Assembly (NCBI RefSeq): GCF_000482865.1
Contig: NZ_AXWW01000031.1
Location: 34,576-98,575, forward strand
DNA length: 64,000 nucleotides
Source of the DNA: Actinokineospora inagensis DSM 44258
GTDB taxonomy: Bacteria > Actinomycetota > Actinomycetes > Mycobacteriales > Pseudonocardiaceae
Direction of reading: 5' to 3'
A model generated the notes under the pieces. The model was given only the letters and a program-made list of their open reading frames with translations. It made no database searches and had not been told where the DNA came from. The translations under genes and the position numbers were made by a program. The first letter of the stretch is position 1. Each line of letters begins with the position of its first letter. Shown here in pieces: positions 50,537 through 61,067 of this stretch.

Positions 50537-53500
50537 ATGAGCGACCCGCGAGTGGACAGCGCCCAAACCGGGCCGGGCAGACCGGCCGCGCACGGGGTGG
50601 GTGAGGCCGAGTTGCGGCGGCTGCTGGCCGGGTTGACCGCGGTGCGCGACGGGGATTTCGGCACCCGGCTGCCGGACGCGTCGGACGGGTTGCTCGGTGA
50701 GATCGCCACGGTGTTCAACGGCATGGTGGACCAGTTGTCGCTGTTCACCTCGGAGGTCACCCGGGTGGCGCGCGAGGTGGGCACCGAGGGTCGGTTGGGT
50801 GGTCAGGCCGACGTCAAGGGGGTGTCGGGGACCTGGCGGGACCTGACCGACTCGGTGAACGCGATGGCGGGGAACCTGACGACCCAGGTGCGCGACATCG
50901 CCCAGGTGGCGACGGCGGTGGCGAAGGGCGACCTGTCGCAGAAGATCGATGTCGACGCGCGGGGCGAGATCCTGGAGCTCAAGGAGACCGTCAACACGAT
51001 GGTCGACCAGTTGCGCGCGTTCGCCGACGAGGTCACCCGGGTGGCGCGCGAGGTGGGCAGCGAGGGTCGGTTGGGTGGTCAGGCCGAGGTGCCCGGGGTG
51101 GGTGGCACCTGGCGGGACCTGACCGACTCGGTGAACTTCATGGCGGGCAACCTGACCAACCAGGTCCGCAACATCGCCCAGGTGACCACCGCGGTCGCCG
51201 GTGGTGACCTGTCCCAGAAGATCACCGTGGACGCGCGCGGTGAGATCCTGGAGTTGAAGAACACGATCAACACGATGGTCGACCAGCTCTCGGCGTTCGC
51301 CGATGAGGTGACCCGGGTGGCTCGCGAGGTGGGCACCGAGGGCATCCTCGGTGGTCAGGCCGACGTCAAGGGTGTGTCCGGTACCTGGCGGGACCTGACC
51401 GACTCGGTGAACTTCATGGCCGGGAACCTCACCGCGCAGGTGCGGTCGATCGCCCAGGTCGCGACCGCCGTCGCCCGCGGTGACCTGTCCCAGAACATCT
51501 CCGTGGACGCGCGCGGTGAGATCCTGGAGTTGAAGAACACGATCAACACGATGGTCGACCAGCTCTCGGCGTTCGCCGATGAGGTGACCCGGGTGGCTCG
51601 CGAGGTGGGCACCGAGGGCAGGCTGGGTGGCCAGGCGGACGTGAAGGGCGTGTCCGGTACGTGGAAGGCGCTCACCGAGTCGGTGAACGTCATGGCGGAC
51701 AACCTGACCGCGCAGGTGCGGTCGATCGCCCAGGTCACCACCGCCGTCGCGAAGGGCGACCTGTCGCAGAAGATCCGGGTCGACGCGCGCGGTGAGATCC
51801 TGGAGCTCAAGGAGACCATCAACACGATGGTCGACCAGCTCTCCGCCTTCGCCGACGAAGTGACCCGGGTGGCGCGCGAGGTGGGCACCGAGGGGAACCT
51901 GGGTGGTCAGGCGACCGTGCGGGGCGTGTCGGGCACGTGGAAGGCGCTCACCGAGTCGGTGAACGTGATGGCGTCGAACCTGACCGGCCAGGTGCGCTCG
52001 ATCGTGCAGGTGGCGACGGCGGTGGCGAAGGGCGATCTGTCGCGGAAGATCAACGTCGACGCCAAGGGCGAGGTCGCGGCGTTGGCCGGGGTCATCAACG
52101 TCATGGTCGACACGCTGTCCGCGTTCGCCGACGAGGTCACCCGGGTCGCCCGCGAGGTCGGCACGGACGGCATGCTCGGCGGGCAGGCGCGGGTGCCGAA
52201 CGTGGCGGGCACCTGGAAGGACCTGACCGACAACGTCAACTCGATGGCGAACAACCTGACCAGCCAGGTCCGCAACATCGCCCAGGTGACCACCGCCGTC
52301 GCGCAGGGCGACCTGACCCGCAAGATCGACGTGGACGCGTCCGGGGAGATCCTGGAGCTCAAGACCACGATCAACACCATGGTCGACCGGCTCTCGTCGT
52401 TCGCCTCCGAAGTCACCCGGGTGGCCCGCGAGGTGGGCACCGAGGGTCGGCTGGGTGGTCAGGCCGAGGTGGAGGGCGTGTCCGGGACCTGGAAGCGGCT
52501 GACCGAGAACGTCAACGAGCTGGCCGGGAACCTGACCCGGCAGGTGCGGGCGATCGCCGAGGTGACCTCCGCGGTGGCCGAGGGCGACCTGACCCGGTCG
52601 ATCAGCGTGGACGCCTCCGGTGAGGTGTCCGAGCTGAAGGACAACATCAACTCGATGGTGGAGTCGCTGCGCCAGTCGACCCAGGCCAACCAGGAACAGG
52701 ACTGGCTCAAGTCGAACCTGGCCCGGATCTCCGGGTTGATGCAGGGCCACCGGGACCTCAGCGTCGTCGCCGCGCTGGTGATGGACGAGCTGGTCCCGCT
52801 GGTCGGCGCCCAGTACGGCGGGTTCTACCTGGCCGAGGACGGTGCCGGGCTGCGGCTGATCGGGTCCTACGGGCACCCGGGCGGGCCGGGCGGGCGGCGG
52901 TTCGCGCCGGGGCAGTCGCTGGTGGGGCAGGCGGCGCGGAGCAGGCGGACGATCGCGGTCGACGACCTGCCCGCCGGGTACGTGCGGATCACCTCGGGGC
53001 TGGGTGAGGCGGACCCGTCGGCGCTGGTGGTGCTGCCGATCCTGGTCGAGGACCAGGTGCTCGGGGTGATCGAGCTGGCCTCGGTGCGGGCGTTCACCCA
53101 GGTGCACCGGGCGTTCCTGGACCAGCTCATGGAGACCATCGGCGTCAACGTCAACACGATCGTCGCCAACGCGCGCACCGACGAGCTGCTGGAGCAGTCG
53201 CAGCGGCTCACCGAGGAGCTGCGGGCCCGGTCCAGCGAGCTGCAGGTGCGCCAGGACGAGCTGCAGTCGTCGAACGCGGAGCTGGAGGACAAGGCGGCGT
53301 TGCTGGCCGCGCAGAACCGGGACATCGAGACCAAGAACCTGGAGATCGAGCAGGCCCGCCAGGAGCTGGAGGCGCGGGCGCAGCAGTTGGCGCTGGCGTC
53401 GAAGTACAAGTCGGAGTTCCTGGCGAACATGAGCCACGAGCTGCGCACCCCGCTCAACAGCCTGCTGATCCTGGCCCAGTTGCTGGCGCAGAACCCGACC

Positions 53501-55021
53501 CGCAACCTGTCCGCCAAGCAGGTCGAGTACGCCGGGATCATCCACTCGGCTGGCTCCGACCTGCTGCAACTGATCAACGACATCCTCGACCTGTCCAAAG
53601 TGGAGGCTGGGAAGATGGACGTCACCCCGGAGCGGGTGGCGGTGCGGCAGTTGCTGGACTACGTGGAGGCCACGTTCCGGCCGCTGACCACGCAGAAGAA
53701 CCTCGGGTTCCGGGTGACCACGGCGGTCGACGTGCCGTCGCACCTGCTGACCGACGACTCGCGGCTGCGGCAGGTGCTGCGCAACCTGCTGTCCAACGCG
53801 GTGAAGTTCACCGAGGCCGGCGAGGTGGAGTTGGTGATAGAGCTGGCCGAGCGGGCGGAGCCGCCGCACCCGGTGTCCCCGCACGGGCCGGTGGTGGCGT
53901 TCCGGGTCCGCGACACCGGCATCGGCATCGCCGAGGAGCAACTGGAGTCGATCTTCGGGGCGTTCCAGCAGGCGGACGGCACGACCAGCCGCAAGTACGG
54001 CGGCACCGGGCTGGGGCTGTCCATCAGCCGGGAGATCGCGCACCTGCTCGGCGGGGCGGTCACCGCGCAGAGCGCGCCCGGTCGCGGGTCCACCTTCACC
54101 CTGTACCTGCCGGTGACCCGGCCGGACTTCGAGTCCCGGCCGGAGACCGGTCCGGGGGAGAACGCCGAACCCGGCCAGGTCGAGCCGCGCCGGTTGCTGG
54201 TCGTCGAGCAGCGGGCCCGCGGGCTGCTGTCGCTGGTCGCGGAGAGCGCGGTGATCGACGTGACCGGGGAGCTGGGCGAGCGGCACCGGCCGATCGAGGT
54301 GATCACCACCGTCGGCGCGCAGGAGGCGGCGGCCGCGTTGGCCGGTGGGCCGTTCCACTGCGTCGCGGTGGAACTGGACATGCCGGACGACGCCGCGGTC
54401 CGGCTGCTGCGGGACCTGCCCGGCGACCCGACGTCCCGCGCGGTCCCGGTGCTGGCCTACAACAACCGGCGCCTCGCCCCCGAGCAGGAGGCGTCGCTGC
54501 GCGCGAACGGCGACCGGCGGCGACTGGAGCTGCTGTCCAGTTTGGACGAACTGCGCGAGCGGATAGCGCTGCACCTCGGTGCCGACGACGTGCTGCCGCT
54601 GGTGCGGTCCACCGGGTCGGTACAGGCGCCGAGCGTGGACGACCGGTTGGCGGGTCGCAAGGTGCTGGTGGTCGACGACGACGCCCGCAACGTGTTCGCG
54701 CTGACCAGCATCCTGGAGCTGAACGGGATGCGGGTGCTGCAGGCGGAGAACGGCCGCCGCGGCATCGAGATCCTCGACCAGCACCCGGACGTCGACCTGA
54801 TCCTGATGGACGTGATGATGCCGGAGCTCGACGGCTACGCGGCCACCGCGTCGATCCGGTCCAGGCCCGAGCACGCCGAGTTGCCGATCATCGCCGTCAC
54901 CGCCAAGGCCATGCCGGGCGACCGGGAGAAAAGCCTGGCGTCGGGCGCCACCGACTACGTCACGAAACCGCTGGACGCCGACGACCTGATGGCCCGCGTG
55001 CACCGCTGGCTGGGCGACTGA
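50537..55021 (+). CDS. Poly-HAMP cytoplasmic hybrid histidine kinase
   Basis: The 1494-residue protein starts at ATG after GAGGGA; an upstream GTG at 50492 is weaker. No membrane helix is visible. A first HAMP (about 15-75) is followed by seven repeats of 92 residues, each with a [18 protein letters not shown] half and a [14 protein letters not shown] half. Next are GAF (about 740-880), a coiled coil (to 960) and HisKA with [10 protein letters not shown] (His967). HATPase (about 1070-1195) has RVRDTGIGI and [11 protein letters not shown] degenerate receiver-like region (about 1215-1350) and a receiver with [13 protein letters not shown] (Asp1425) complete the protein. This is the Nik1/group III layout, suggesting an osmotic or stress sensor. 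It is followed by the phosphatase gene. Confidence 0.93.
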   Translation: MSDPRVDSAQTGPGRPAAHGVGEAELRRLLAGLTAVRDGDFGTRLPDASDGLLGEIATVFNGMVDQLSLFTSEVTRVAREVGTEGRLGGQADVKGVSGTWRDLTDSVNAMAGNLTTQVRDIAQVATAVAKGDLSQKIDVDARGEILELKETVNTMVDQLRAFADEVTRVAREVGSEGRLGGQAEVPGVGGTWRDLTDSVNFMAGNLTNQVRNIAQVTTAVAGGDLSQKITVDARGEILELKNTINTMVDQLSAFADEVTRVAREVGTEGILGGQADVKGVSGTWRDLTDSVNFMAGNLTAQVRSIAQVATAVARGDLSQNISVDARGEILELKNTINTMVDQLSAFADEVTRVAREVGTEGRLGGQADVKGVSGTWKALTESVNVMADNLTAQVRSIAQVTTAVAKGDLSQKIRVDARGEILELKETINTMVDQLSAFADEVTRVAREVGTEGNLGGQATVRGVSGTWKALTESVNVMASNLTGQVRSIVQVATAVAKGDLSRKINVDAKGEVAALAGVINVMVDTLSAFADEVTRVAREVGTDGMLGGQARVPNVAGTWKDLTDNVNSMANNLTSQVRNIAQVTTAVAQGDLTRKIDVDASGEILELKTTINTMVDRLSSFASEVTRVAREVGTEGRLGGQAEVEGVSGTWKRLTENVNELAGNLTRQVRAIAEVTSAVAEGDLTRSISVDASGEVSELKDNINSMVESLRQSTQANQEQDWLKSNLARISGLMQGHRDLSVVAALVMDELVPLVGAQYGGFYLAEDGAGLRLIGSYGHPGGPGGRRFAPGQSLVGQAARSRRTIAVDDLPAGYVRITSGLGEADPSALVVLPILVEDQVLGVIELASVRAFTQVHRAFLDQLMETIGVNVNTIVANARTDELLEQSQRLTEELRARSSELQVRQDELQSSNAELEDKAALLAAQNRDIETKNLEIEQARQELEARAQQLALASKYKSEFLANMSHELRTPLNSLLILAQLLAQNPTRNLSAKQVEYAGIIHSAGSDLLQLINDILDLSKVEAGKMDVTPERVAVRQLLDYVEATFRPLTTQKNLGFRVTTAVDVPSHLLTDDSRLRQVLRNLLSNAVKFTEAGEVELVIELAERAEPPHPVSPHGPVVAFRVRDTGIGIAEEQLESIFGAFQQADGTTSRKYGGTGLGLSISREIAHLLGGAVTAQSAPGRGSTFTLYLPVTRPDFESRPETGPGENAEPGQVEPRRLLVVEQRARGLLSLVAESAVIDVTGELGERHRPIEVITTVGAQEAAAALAGGPFHCVAVELDMPDDAAVRLLRDLPGDPTSRAVPVLAYNNRRLAPEQEASLRANGDRRRLELLSSLDELRERIALHLGADDVLPLVRSTGSVQAPSVDDRLAGRKVLVVDDDARNVFALTSILELNGMRVLQAENGRRGIEILDQHPDVDLILMDVMMPELDGYAATASIRSRPEHAELPIIAVTAKAMPGDREKSLASGATDYVTKPLDADDLMARVHRWLGD
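50765..52697 (+). repeat. Seven tandem 276-bp repeats encoding HAMP pairs
   Basis: The unit GTGGC(G/T)CGCGAGGTGGGCA recurs at 50765, 51041, 51317, 51593, 51869, 52145 and 52421, exactly 276 bp apart. Units differ mostly at synonymous or variable linker sites. Repeat identity this high suggests recent duplication or gene conversion. Confidence 0.9.
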
Positions 55022-55029
55022 GGCCGCCC

Positions 55030-57495
55030 GTGCCGACTCCCCGCGAGCTGCCCGGCCAGGGCCGCCCTGACGTGCTGGACTCACTGGACACGGTGGGCGC
55101 GGCAGACAAGGTGGACCGGTTGGCGGACACGGTCGAGCGGCTGCGCGCCCAGGTCCGGCACGCGCAGGCCAACGCCGACGGCCGCGCGCTGCTGGAGTTG
55201 GCCCGCGGGGTGCTGGTGGAGCGGTTGCACTGCGGTCCGGCGGCGGCAGCGGCGCAGTTGGCCGGGCTGGCGCGGCGGGCCGGGCGCTCGGAGCTGGAAC
55301 TGGCGGCCGACATCGTCGACCAGGCGGCCCAGGACGGGCTGAGCGAGGCCGCGCGCCAGTTCATCACCGAACTGGTTGCCGGGGACGCCGACAGCACCAA
55401 GGCCACAGAGGACACAAGGGCCGCTCAGGACACTGTGGACACTCGGGACGCTGTGGGCTCCGAGAGCGCCGGGGATGGTGGGACCGCCGTGCCGGTGGCG
55501 TTGCGGCTGCGGATGGCGGAAACCGGTGTGGTGGCGGCGAACGACACGCAGGGCATCGCGGAGTCGTTGCTGGAACACGCTTTGGTGCCGTTGGACGCCA
55601 TCGCGGTCGCGGTGTGGTCGGTGGGCGCCGACCTGTCGTTGGCGCTGGTCGGCGCCGCCGGGTTCGCCGCGGACGAGGGCGGCCGCTGGCAGTACGTGCC
55701 GCCCGGGGTGGAGACCCCGGCCCGGCGCGCGGTGGACCAGCGCGACGTCGAGTGGGTGCCGTCGCTCTCGGCGTCGACACTGCCCTCGATCGGGCAGCGG
55801 GACGTGCCGGACGGGGCGCGCGCCGCGGTCCCGGCGATGCTCGGCGGCCGGATCGTCGGTGTGTTGGAGGTGTGCTGGCCGCGGCCGGTGGGCGAGTTGG
55901 CGCCGACCGCGTGGCGGCAGTTGGTCGCGCTGGCGCGGTTGTGCGCGCACACCCTGGACGAGCCCGGCACCGTGGTGGCGGGGGCGAACGCGGGTGACGA
56001 GGTGGGTGAGTTGGCCGTTCTCGCCGACAGCCTGCGCGACCCGGCCATGGTGCTGCGCCCGCACCGCGACAGCACCGGCGGCCTGGCCGATTTCCGGATC
56101 ACGCACGCCAACCCGCGGCTGCTCGGCCTGCTCGGCAGACCGGGCGACGAGGTCATCGGGGCGTTGCTGCTGGAGGCGTACCCGCTCTCGGCGAGTGGGC
56201 TGTCGGACCGGGTGGAGCGGGTGTTCGCGACGGGTGAGCCGTTCCGCGCCGACCGGGTCGACTTCGCGGCACTGGTGCGGCAGGTCCCGCTGACCGCCGC
56301 CATCGGTCTCGCGGTCAGCCGGGTCGGCGGCGCGGTACTGGTCGTCTGGCACGTCGAGGACGAGGCGACCAGGCTGGCGAACCTGCTGCAGCACGCGCAG
56401 CGGCTGGGCCGGATCGGCGGGTTCGAGGAGAACCTGGTGACCGGCGAGATCGACTGGAACAGCGAGCTGTTCGCCCTCTACGGGCTGCCGCCCACCGCGG
56501 ACCCGGTGCCGCTGGAGCAGTTGACCCGGCACGCGCACCCGGACGACGCCGTGGTCATCGGCCGGTTCCTGCGGACCGTGCTGCACCACCACCGGCCCGC
56601 GTCCACCGCGTTCCGGCTGCGCCGTCCGGACGGGGTGGCCAGGCACATCCGGGTCATCGCCGAACCGGTGCCCGACAACGGTCACGCCGTCCGCGGCGCC
56701 TACCAGGACATCTCGGCCCAGCACTGGACCGAGGTGGCGCTCGCGGCGACCCGGGAGCAGTTGGCGCACAGCGAACAGCAGGCCGTCGAACGCAACCGGC
56801 TGACCCTGCAGTTGCAGCACGCGATCATGCCGCCCGCGCAGAACGCCCTGCGCACCCCGCACCTGGACGTCGCCGTCCGCTACCGCCCCGCCGAGAAGGA
56901 ACACCTCATCGGCGGCGACTGGTACGACGCGGTCGTGCTGCCCTCGAAGCAGATCCTGCTGTGCGTCGGCGACATCGCCGGGCACGGCATCGAGGCCGCC
57001 ACCAGCATGGTCGTCCTGCGCAACGCCCTGCGCGGCCTGACCGCCACCGGCGCCGGTCCCGCGCAACTGCTGAGCTGGTTGAACCTGGTGACCCGCCACC
57101 TCACCGACCACGTCACCGCGACCGCCGTCTGCGCCCTGTTCGACCCGCCCACCCGATCGCTGCGGTGGGCGCGAGCCGGTCACCTGCCGCCGGTGCTGAT
57201 CCAACAGGGCCAAGCCGCGACCCTGCCCCTGATCGGCGGCCCCCTCCTCGGCGGCCTGGCGTCGCCCGCCTACGAGGAATCACAACTCACCATCTCCCCC
57301 GGCGACACCCTGCTCCTCTACACCGACGGCCTCATCGAACGAAAAGACCGCACCGTCGAGGAGTCCCTGTCCCGCCTCCTGGTCACCGCCGCCCGCGGCA
57401 CCCCCACCCTCGACCAACGCCTCGACCGCCTCCTCACCCACAGCAACTCGGACACGGACGACGACACCTGCATCGTCGGCTTCCAGTTGCGGTGA
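55030..57495 (+). CDS. ANTAR-GAF-PAS-PAS-SpoIIE phosphatase
   Basis: The 821-residue protein starts at GTG, 8 bp after the kinase gene. Residues of about 46-98 are ANTAR-like (LLELARGVLVERLHCGPAAA, LARRAGRSELELAADIV). GAF is at about 165-320, then two PAS-like domains (about 335-440 and 455-570, the second with FEENLVTGEIDWNSELFALY). SpoIIE/PP2C (about 605-821) has metal motifs GGDWYDAVVL, GDIAGHGIEAA, LLLYTDGLIE and DDDTCIVGF. It should dephosphorylate a phosphoserine protein, typically an anti-anti-sigma factor. ANTAR domains often bind RNA. It is coupled to the kinase operon. Confidence 0.88.
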   Translation: MPTPRELPGQGRPDVLDSLDTVGAADKVDRLADTVERLRAQVRHAQANADGRALLELARGVLVERLHCGPAAAAAQLAGLARRAGRSELELAADIVDQAAQDGLSEAARQFITELVAGDADSTKATEDTRAAQDTVDTRDAVGSESAGDGGTAVPVALRLRMAETGVVAANDTQGIAESLLEHALVPLDAIAVAVWSVGADLSLALVGAAGFAADEGGRWQYVPPGVETPARRAVDQRDVEWVPSLSASTLPSIGQRDVPDGARAAVPAMLGGRIVGVLEVCWPRPVGELAPTAWRQLVALARLCAHTLDEPGTVVAGANAGDEVGELAVLADSLRDPAMVLRPHRDSTGGLADFRITHANPRLLGLLGRPGDEVIGALLLEAYPLSASGLSDRVERVFATGEPFRADRVDFAALVRQVPLTAAIGLAVSRVGGAVLVVWHVEDEATRLANLLQHAQRLGRIGGFEENLVTGEIDWNSELFALYGLPPTADPVPLEQLTRHAHPDDAVVIGRFLRTVLHHHRPASTAFRLRRPDGVARHIRVIAEPVPDNGHAVRGAYQDISAQHWTEVALAATREQLAHSEQQAVERNRLTLQLQHAIMPPAQNALRTPHLDVAVRYRPAEKEHLIGGDWYDAVVLPSKQILLCVGDIAGHGIEAATSMVVLRNALRGLTATGAGPAQLLSWLNLVTRHLTDHVTATAVCALFDPPTRSLRWARAGHLPPVLIQQGQAATLPLIGGPLLGGLASPAYEESQLTISPGDTLLLYTDGLIERKDRTVEESLSRLLVTAARGTPTLDQRLDRLLTHSNSDTDDDTCIVGFQLR

Positions 57496-57520
57496 CCCTT
57501 GGTCGTCGCAACGCTCGTGG

Positions 57521-58336
57521 ATGATGTCTACAGTGGATCGCATGGCACTCGACCTCGCCACCGCGGGCCCGTTCACCGAGTTGGACCACGAACTGTCGTT
57601 GCCCGCCGACCCGGTCGCCATCTGTGCTCTCGTGCGCGAACTGGTCATCCAACCGCACGAGGCGCCCGACCAGACCCGCCTCGCCGAGAACCAACTGCGG
57701 CCCGCCCGCGACCTGGTCCGGACGTTGCTCACCCTCGACCCGGGCCCGCTCACCGCCGGACGGCCGCCGGAGCACCGGGTCATCGGTACCTGCCGCCACT
57801 TCGCCGTGCTCGCCTGCGCGTTGCTGCGGTACCAGGGCATAGCCGCCCGCGCTCGCTGTGGCTTCGCCACCTACTTCCAGCCCGACCGCGGGCTCGACCA
57901 CTGGATCGTCGAGTACCACGCAGGCACCCGCTGGATCCGCCTCGACCCCGAAACCCTCGGCGGAACCGTTGTCGCCAACGCCCACGACCTCACCCCCGAC
58001 CAGTTCCGCACCGGCGGCGAAGCCTGGCAAGCACACCGCTGCGGCCAGATCGACGCCGCCCACTACGGCGTGTACGGCACGGAGAACTTCGGACCGGCCG
58101 AGATCAGCGGCAACGCCGTCCGTGACCTGGCTTGCCTCAACAAAGTCGAGACCCTCCCCTGGGACGAATGGGGCCAGATGACCGCTGCCTACGCGGGCAC
58201 CACCGACTCGGAGTACGACACCCTAATCGACCGGGTCGCTGCCGTGTGCGCCACCGACGACCCCGCGGCGATCGCAGACCTCTACACCCACCCCGACCTG
58301 CGCGTTCCGGACACCCTGATCCGGTCGAGCCATTAG
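57521..58336 (+). CDS. Transglutaminase-like protein
   Basis: The 271-residue protein starts MMSTVDRMALD, or at ATG 57542 (MALDLATAG), where TACAGT 9 bp upstream could be a -10 for a leaderless start. It has the transglutaminase/cysteine-protease triad pattern: Cys in VIGTCRHFAVLACALLR, His in RGLDHWIVEYHA and Asp in RWIRLDPETLGG. Its domain is about 80-170 in a longer protein. No signal peptide is present. The function is unknown, perhaps peptide cross-linking or cleavage. Confidence 0.8.
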   Translation: MMSTVDRMALDLATAGPFTELDHELSLPADPVAICALVRELVIQPHEAPDQTRLAENQLRPARDLVRTLLTLDPGPLTAGRPPEHRVIGTCRHFAVLACALLRYQGIAARARCGFATYFQPDRGLDHWIVEYHAGTRWIRLDPETLGGTVVANAHDLTPDQFRTGGEAWQAHRCGQIDAAHYGVYGTENFGPAEISGNAVRDLACLNKVETLPWDEWGQMTAAYAGTTDSEYDTLIDRVAAVCATDDPAAIADLYTHPDLRVPDTLIRSSH

Positions 58337-58390
58337 TGGTTCGCGGGCGGGGGTTGGGGCTCGGTAGGGTCCGCGACCGGGGAGGTGGCG

Positions 58391-58735
58391 GTGGTGGAGA
58401 CGACCACGTTGTGGCGGCCGGTGGGGCCGGTGGAGTTGCGGTTGGTCGAGGAGTCCGGGTGGCGTGCCTGGCCGCCGAGGTTGCCGGAGCAGCCCGTCTT
58501 CTACCCGGTGCTCAACGAGGACTACGCCGTTCGGATCGCGCGGGACTGGAATGTTCGGCACGACGGTGCGGGCTATGTCACCAGGTTCGAAGTGGACAGT
58601 GCGTTCCTCGGGCGGTACCCGGTGCGGCAGGCGGGTGGGCGGACGATCCTGGAGTTGTGGGTCCCGGCTGAGGAGTTGGCCGAGTTCAACGACCACATCG
58701 TCGGTCTGATCGAGGTGGTGCGCGAGTTCCGCTGA
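58391..58735 (+). CDS. Small protein of the ADP-ribosylation/crystallin J1 annotation group
   Basis: The 114-residue protein starts at GTG with GGGGAGG five bases upstream; GTG codons at 58385 and 58394 are alternatives. It shows LWRPVGPVELRLVEESGWRA, QPVFYPVLNEDYAVRIARDW, YVTRFEVDSAFLGRYPVRQA and ILELWVPAEELAEFNDHIVG. This pattern is that of short actinobacterial proteins commonly labelled ADP-ribosylation/crystallin J1. No ADP-ribosylhydrolase metal site is visible, so the name may mislead. The function is unknown. Confidence 0.75.
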   Translation: MVETTTLWRPVGPVELRLVEESGWRAWPPRLPEQPVFYPVLNEDYAVRIARDWNVRHDGAGYVTRFEVDSAFLGRYPVRQAGGRTILELWVPAEELAEFNDHIVGLIEVVREFR

Positions 58736-58742
58736 CGGGGCC

Positions 58743-61052
58743 TCACGGACTCGTCGGCGCCGTGGGGGATGGCTCGGAGGTCGGGACTGTTGTCGAGGGT
58801 TCCGATGTCGGTGCCTCCGACGACGTGTTGTGTGTCGTCGTGGGGGTTGCGGACGACGACGGCGGCGGGGTGCTGGTGGTTGTGCTGGTGGCCTTGGTCG
58901 ACGTGGTCACCGGCGCGCTCGACGACGGTGGGGCGTCCTTCTGCAGTACGGCCGCGATGTCCTGTTTGACGCCTTCCAGGGCCGCGTCGATCTGGGTGGC
59001 GGTCATGCCGCGGAGTTGGGTGGCGAGGGCGGTCATGCGGGACCAGATGGTGGTGATCTCGGTGAGTGCGGCCGCGCTCGGTTGGTGGGACACGGTGACC
59101 ACTAGCTGGGAGGCCAGGGCGTAGGTCAGGCATTCCACACAGGAGTGGTTCACCGCCACCGCGATGTTCTCCGGGACGATCACGTTGGCCTGGCCGACGA
59201 TCAGCACGACCTGGAACGCGATCGCGACGGTGGCGCAGGTGTGGCAGCTCGCGAGGGCCCAGGCCTCGTTGCGGTTGTCGACCGTGTCGCCGGTGGCCCA
59301 GACGAGGGCGAAGGAGACCTCGTACTTCACCGAGCCGTCGGTGGTGTTGATGGCCAGCGCCTGGTTGTCGCCGGGGCGGGGCGGGTCCGGGCGGTCGAAC
59401 GGGAAGACCCAGCCGGGGGTCGACGGGTCGGCGCCGACCGGGCGCAGCACGAGCGCGGGGACGGGCTTGTCCCGGGTGGGCACGGTGGAACCCTGCGGCA
59501 TCAACAGTTTCCGCGTGGAGGCAACGGGGGCAGCGGCGGTTCCCCGGTCGGCGACCCCGCGCGGCGCGGCGGCGCCCATGGGCAGGACGTCCTGGACGGT
59601 GCCGCGTTCGTTCGGCTGGATCGGACGGTAGCGGTCGCTGTCCGGCCACCACGCCCACGCCAAACCGGCCAGTACCGCCGCCAGCGCGACCACGGCGACA
59701 ACCCGTCGGCCGGGTTTGCCCGCGGACCAGCGACCCACCTTGGCGCCTGTCCGTTTCACCATCCGGACCATCATGTACAGCGAGCCCAGGACCGGCACCG
59801 CCACGGCGATGATCGCCAGGACGCGCACGCCCGCTCGGGCCAGGTCGCCCTTGTCGAACGCCACCCCCAGCGCCAGCGACTGCTGTTGCACGCTGTGCAC
59901 GGCGGTTCCGACCAGCCGGGGCAGCGTCAGCACCATCAGCAGCAGGCTGGTGATCAGCATCGGGACCACCACGACCACCCAGAGCGTCACCACCGCCCGT
60001 GCCCACGGCTTGAGGACGGTCGCTTCCGGTGAGCGCCACTTGTGCGGCAGCAGACCGACCAGCGTCGGCTTGATCCGGTGGAACAGGTCCGGCACGCCGG
60101 TCAGGTCGGCCAGCACGTGGTAGCCGTCGAAGCGGACCATCGGCGCCAGTTGGCGGACCATCTGCAGCAACTGCGTCGCGATGACCAGCAGCAACGCGTC
60201 CCAATGGGACAGCCACCACGCGCCGAACATGGCGACGGCGATGATGGCGTTGAAGTACAGCCCGCCGAGGTCGGTGCGCAGGCGACCCGCGCGGCCGAGG
60301 CGGTAGCTGTCGGTGACGTCGGTGTAGAACGCGGGCCACAGCAGGTAGACGCCGAACCCCATCGCGCCCGGAGTCGCGCCGCCGTAGCGGGCCGCGGCGG
60401 CGTGGCCGAACTCGTGGAAGCCCGCGGACACGATGGTCACCGCGAACACCAGCAGCAGCAACGAAGGCTGGCTGAACGCCTGGTACGCCGCGCCCGCCAG
60501 GCCCTTGTCGAACAGGACCCAGTAGCCGACCCCGACGAACGCGGCGACCAGCGCCAGCACCACCAGCGGGTGGAACAGCCAGGTGAACGGCGCGGTCACC
60601 CGGCGGGTCAGCTCCGGCTTCGAGATCACGCACCGCAGCCGCAACCCCAGCAGCGGGTTCGCCTTGCGCGGCCGGGGATCGCTTCCGTCGGCGCCCTTCA
60701 GCACGCCCAGCGGACGCAGTTTCGCGTCCAGCAGGGTCCGGATGTCGTCTGCGGTCACCCGGCGGCCGATGGCGGTGCCGACCCGGGCGGCGATGCCGTC
60801 GTGGTCGGTCTCGCCGTCGACCGCTTCCAGGACCCGGTACAGCAGGGGCGTCAACTGCAGCACCTGACCGTCCGCGCGGCGCACCAGCGCCGGTGGGCGC
60901 CGGTAGCCGGAACCGCGCATCTCCCCGATCAACCGCACCCCGTCCGCGCGGCGCGGCGGGGCTTCGGAATTGGGTCGGCGCGGAACCACCGCCGGGCGGG
61001 ACGCGCTCGCGTCCCGCCCGGTCGAGGTGCCGGGCCCCGAGGTGACACTCAT
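58743..61052 (-). CDS. PqqD-like/M50 membrane metalloprotease with extracytoplasmic tail domain
   Basis: The 769-residue protein has four parts. A PqqD-like winged helix (about 40-120) contains ALVRRADGQVLQLTPLLYRV. The M50 site-2-protease-like membrane core (about 155-480) has zinc motif GFHEFGHAAAARYGG (His213, Glu214, His217) and a later MVRFDGYHVLADL, where the Asp is the third ligand. An extracytoplasmic domain (about 490-700) has four cysteines in pairs, ASCHTCATVAIAFQVV and NHSCVECLTYALASQLV. A Thr/Ser/Pro tail runs from about 705. It is in an operon with the repeat polypeptide at 61068. Its GQANVIVPENIAVAVN resembles that polypeptide's repeats. Confidence 0.8.
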   Translation of the reverse strand: MSVTSGPGTSTGRDASASRPAVVPRRPNSEAPPRRADGVRLIGEMRGSGYRRPPALVRRADGQVLQLTPLLYRVLEAVDGETDHDGIAARVGTAIGRRVTADDIRTLLDAKLRPLGVLKGADGSDPRPRKANPLLGLRLRCVISKPELTRRVTAPFTWLFHPLVVLALVAAFVGVGYWVLFDKGLAGAAYQAFSQPSLLLLVFAVTIVSAGFHEFGHAAAARYGGATPGAMGFGVYLLWPAFYTDVTDSYRLGRAGRLRTDLGGLYFNAIIAVAMFGAWWLSHWDALLLVIATQLLQMVRQLAPMVRFDGYHVLADLTGVPDLFHRIKPTLVGLLPHKWRSPEATVLKPWARAVVTLWVVVVVPMLITSLLLMVLTLPRLVGTAVHSVQQQSLALGVAFDKGDLARAGVRVLAIIAVAVPVLGSLYMMVRMVKRTGAKVGRWSAGKPGRRVVAVVALAAVLAGLAWAWWPDSDRYRPIQPNERGTVQDVLPMGAAAPRGVADRGTAAAPVASTRKLLMPQGSTVPTRDKPVPALVLRPVGADPSTPGWVFPFDRPDPPRPGDNQALAINTTDGSVKYEVSFALVWATGDTVDNRNEAWALASCHTCATVAIAFQVVLIVGQANVIVPENIAVAVNHSCVECLTYALASQLVVTVSHQPSAAALTEITTIWSRMTALATQLRGMTATQIDAALEGVKQDIAAVLQKDAPPSSSAPVTTSTKATSTTTSTPPPSSSATPTTTHNTSSEAPTSEPSTTVPTSEPSPTAPTSP

Positions 61053-61067
61053 CAGGGCGGCCCTTCC

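Noticed and set aside
50765..52697. Regular repeats suggesting a CRISPR-like or satellite array
   Set aside because: The 276-bp period equals 92 codons, the frame is open throughout and the repeats encode HAMP domains.
50486..55084. A 1532-codon open frame on the minus strand opposite the hybrid kinase
   Set aside because: It is the antisense shadow of a repeat-rich high-GC gene. Its translation is Arg/His/Gln-rich with no domain, while the + strand frame has clear HAMP, kinase and receiver motifs.
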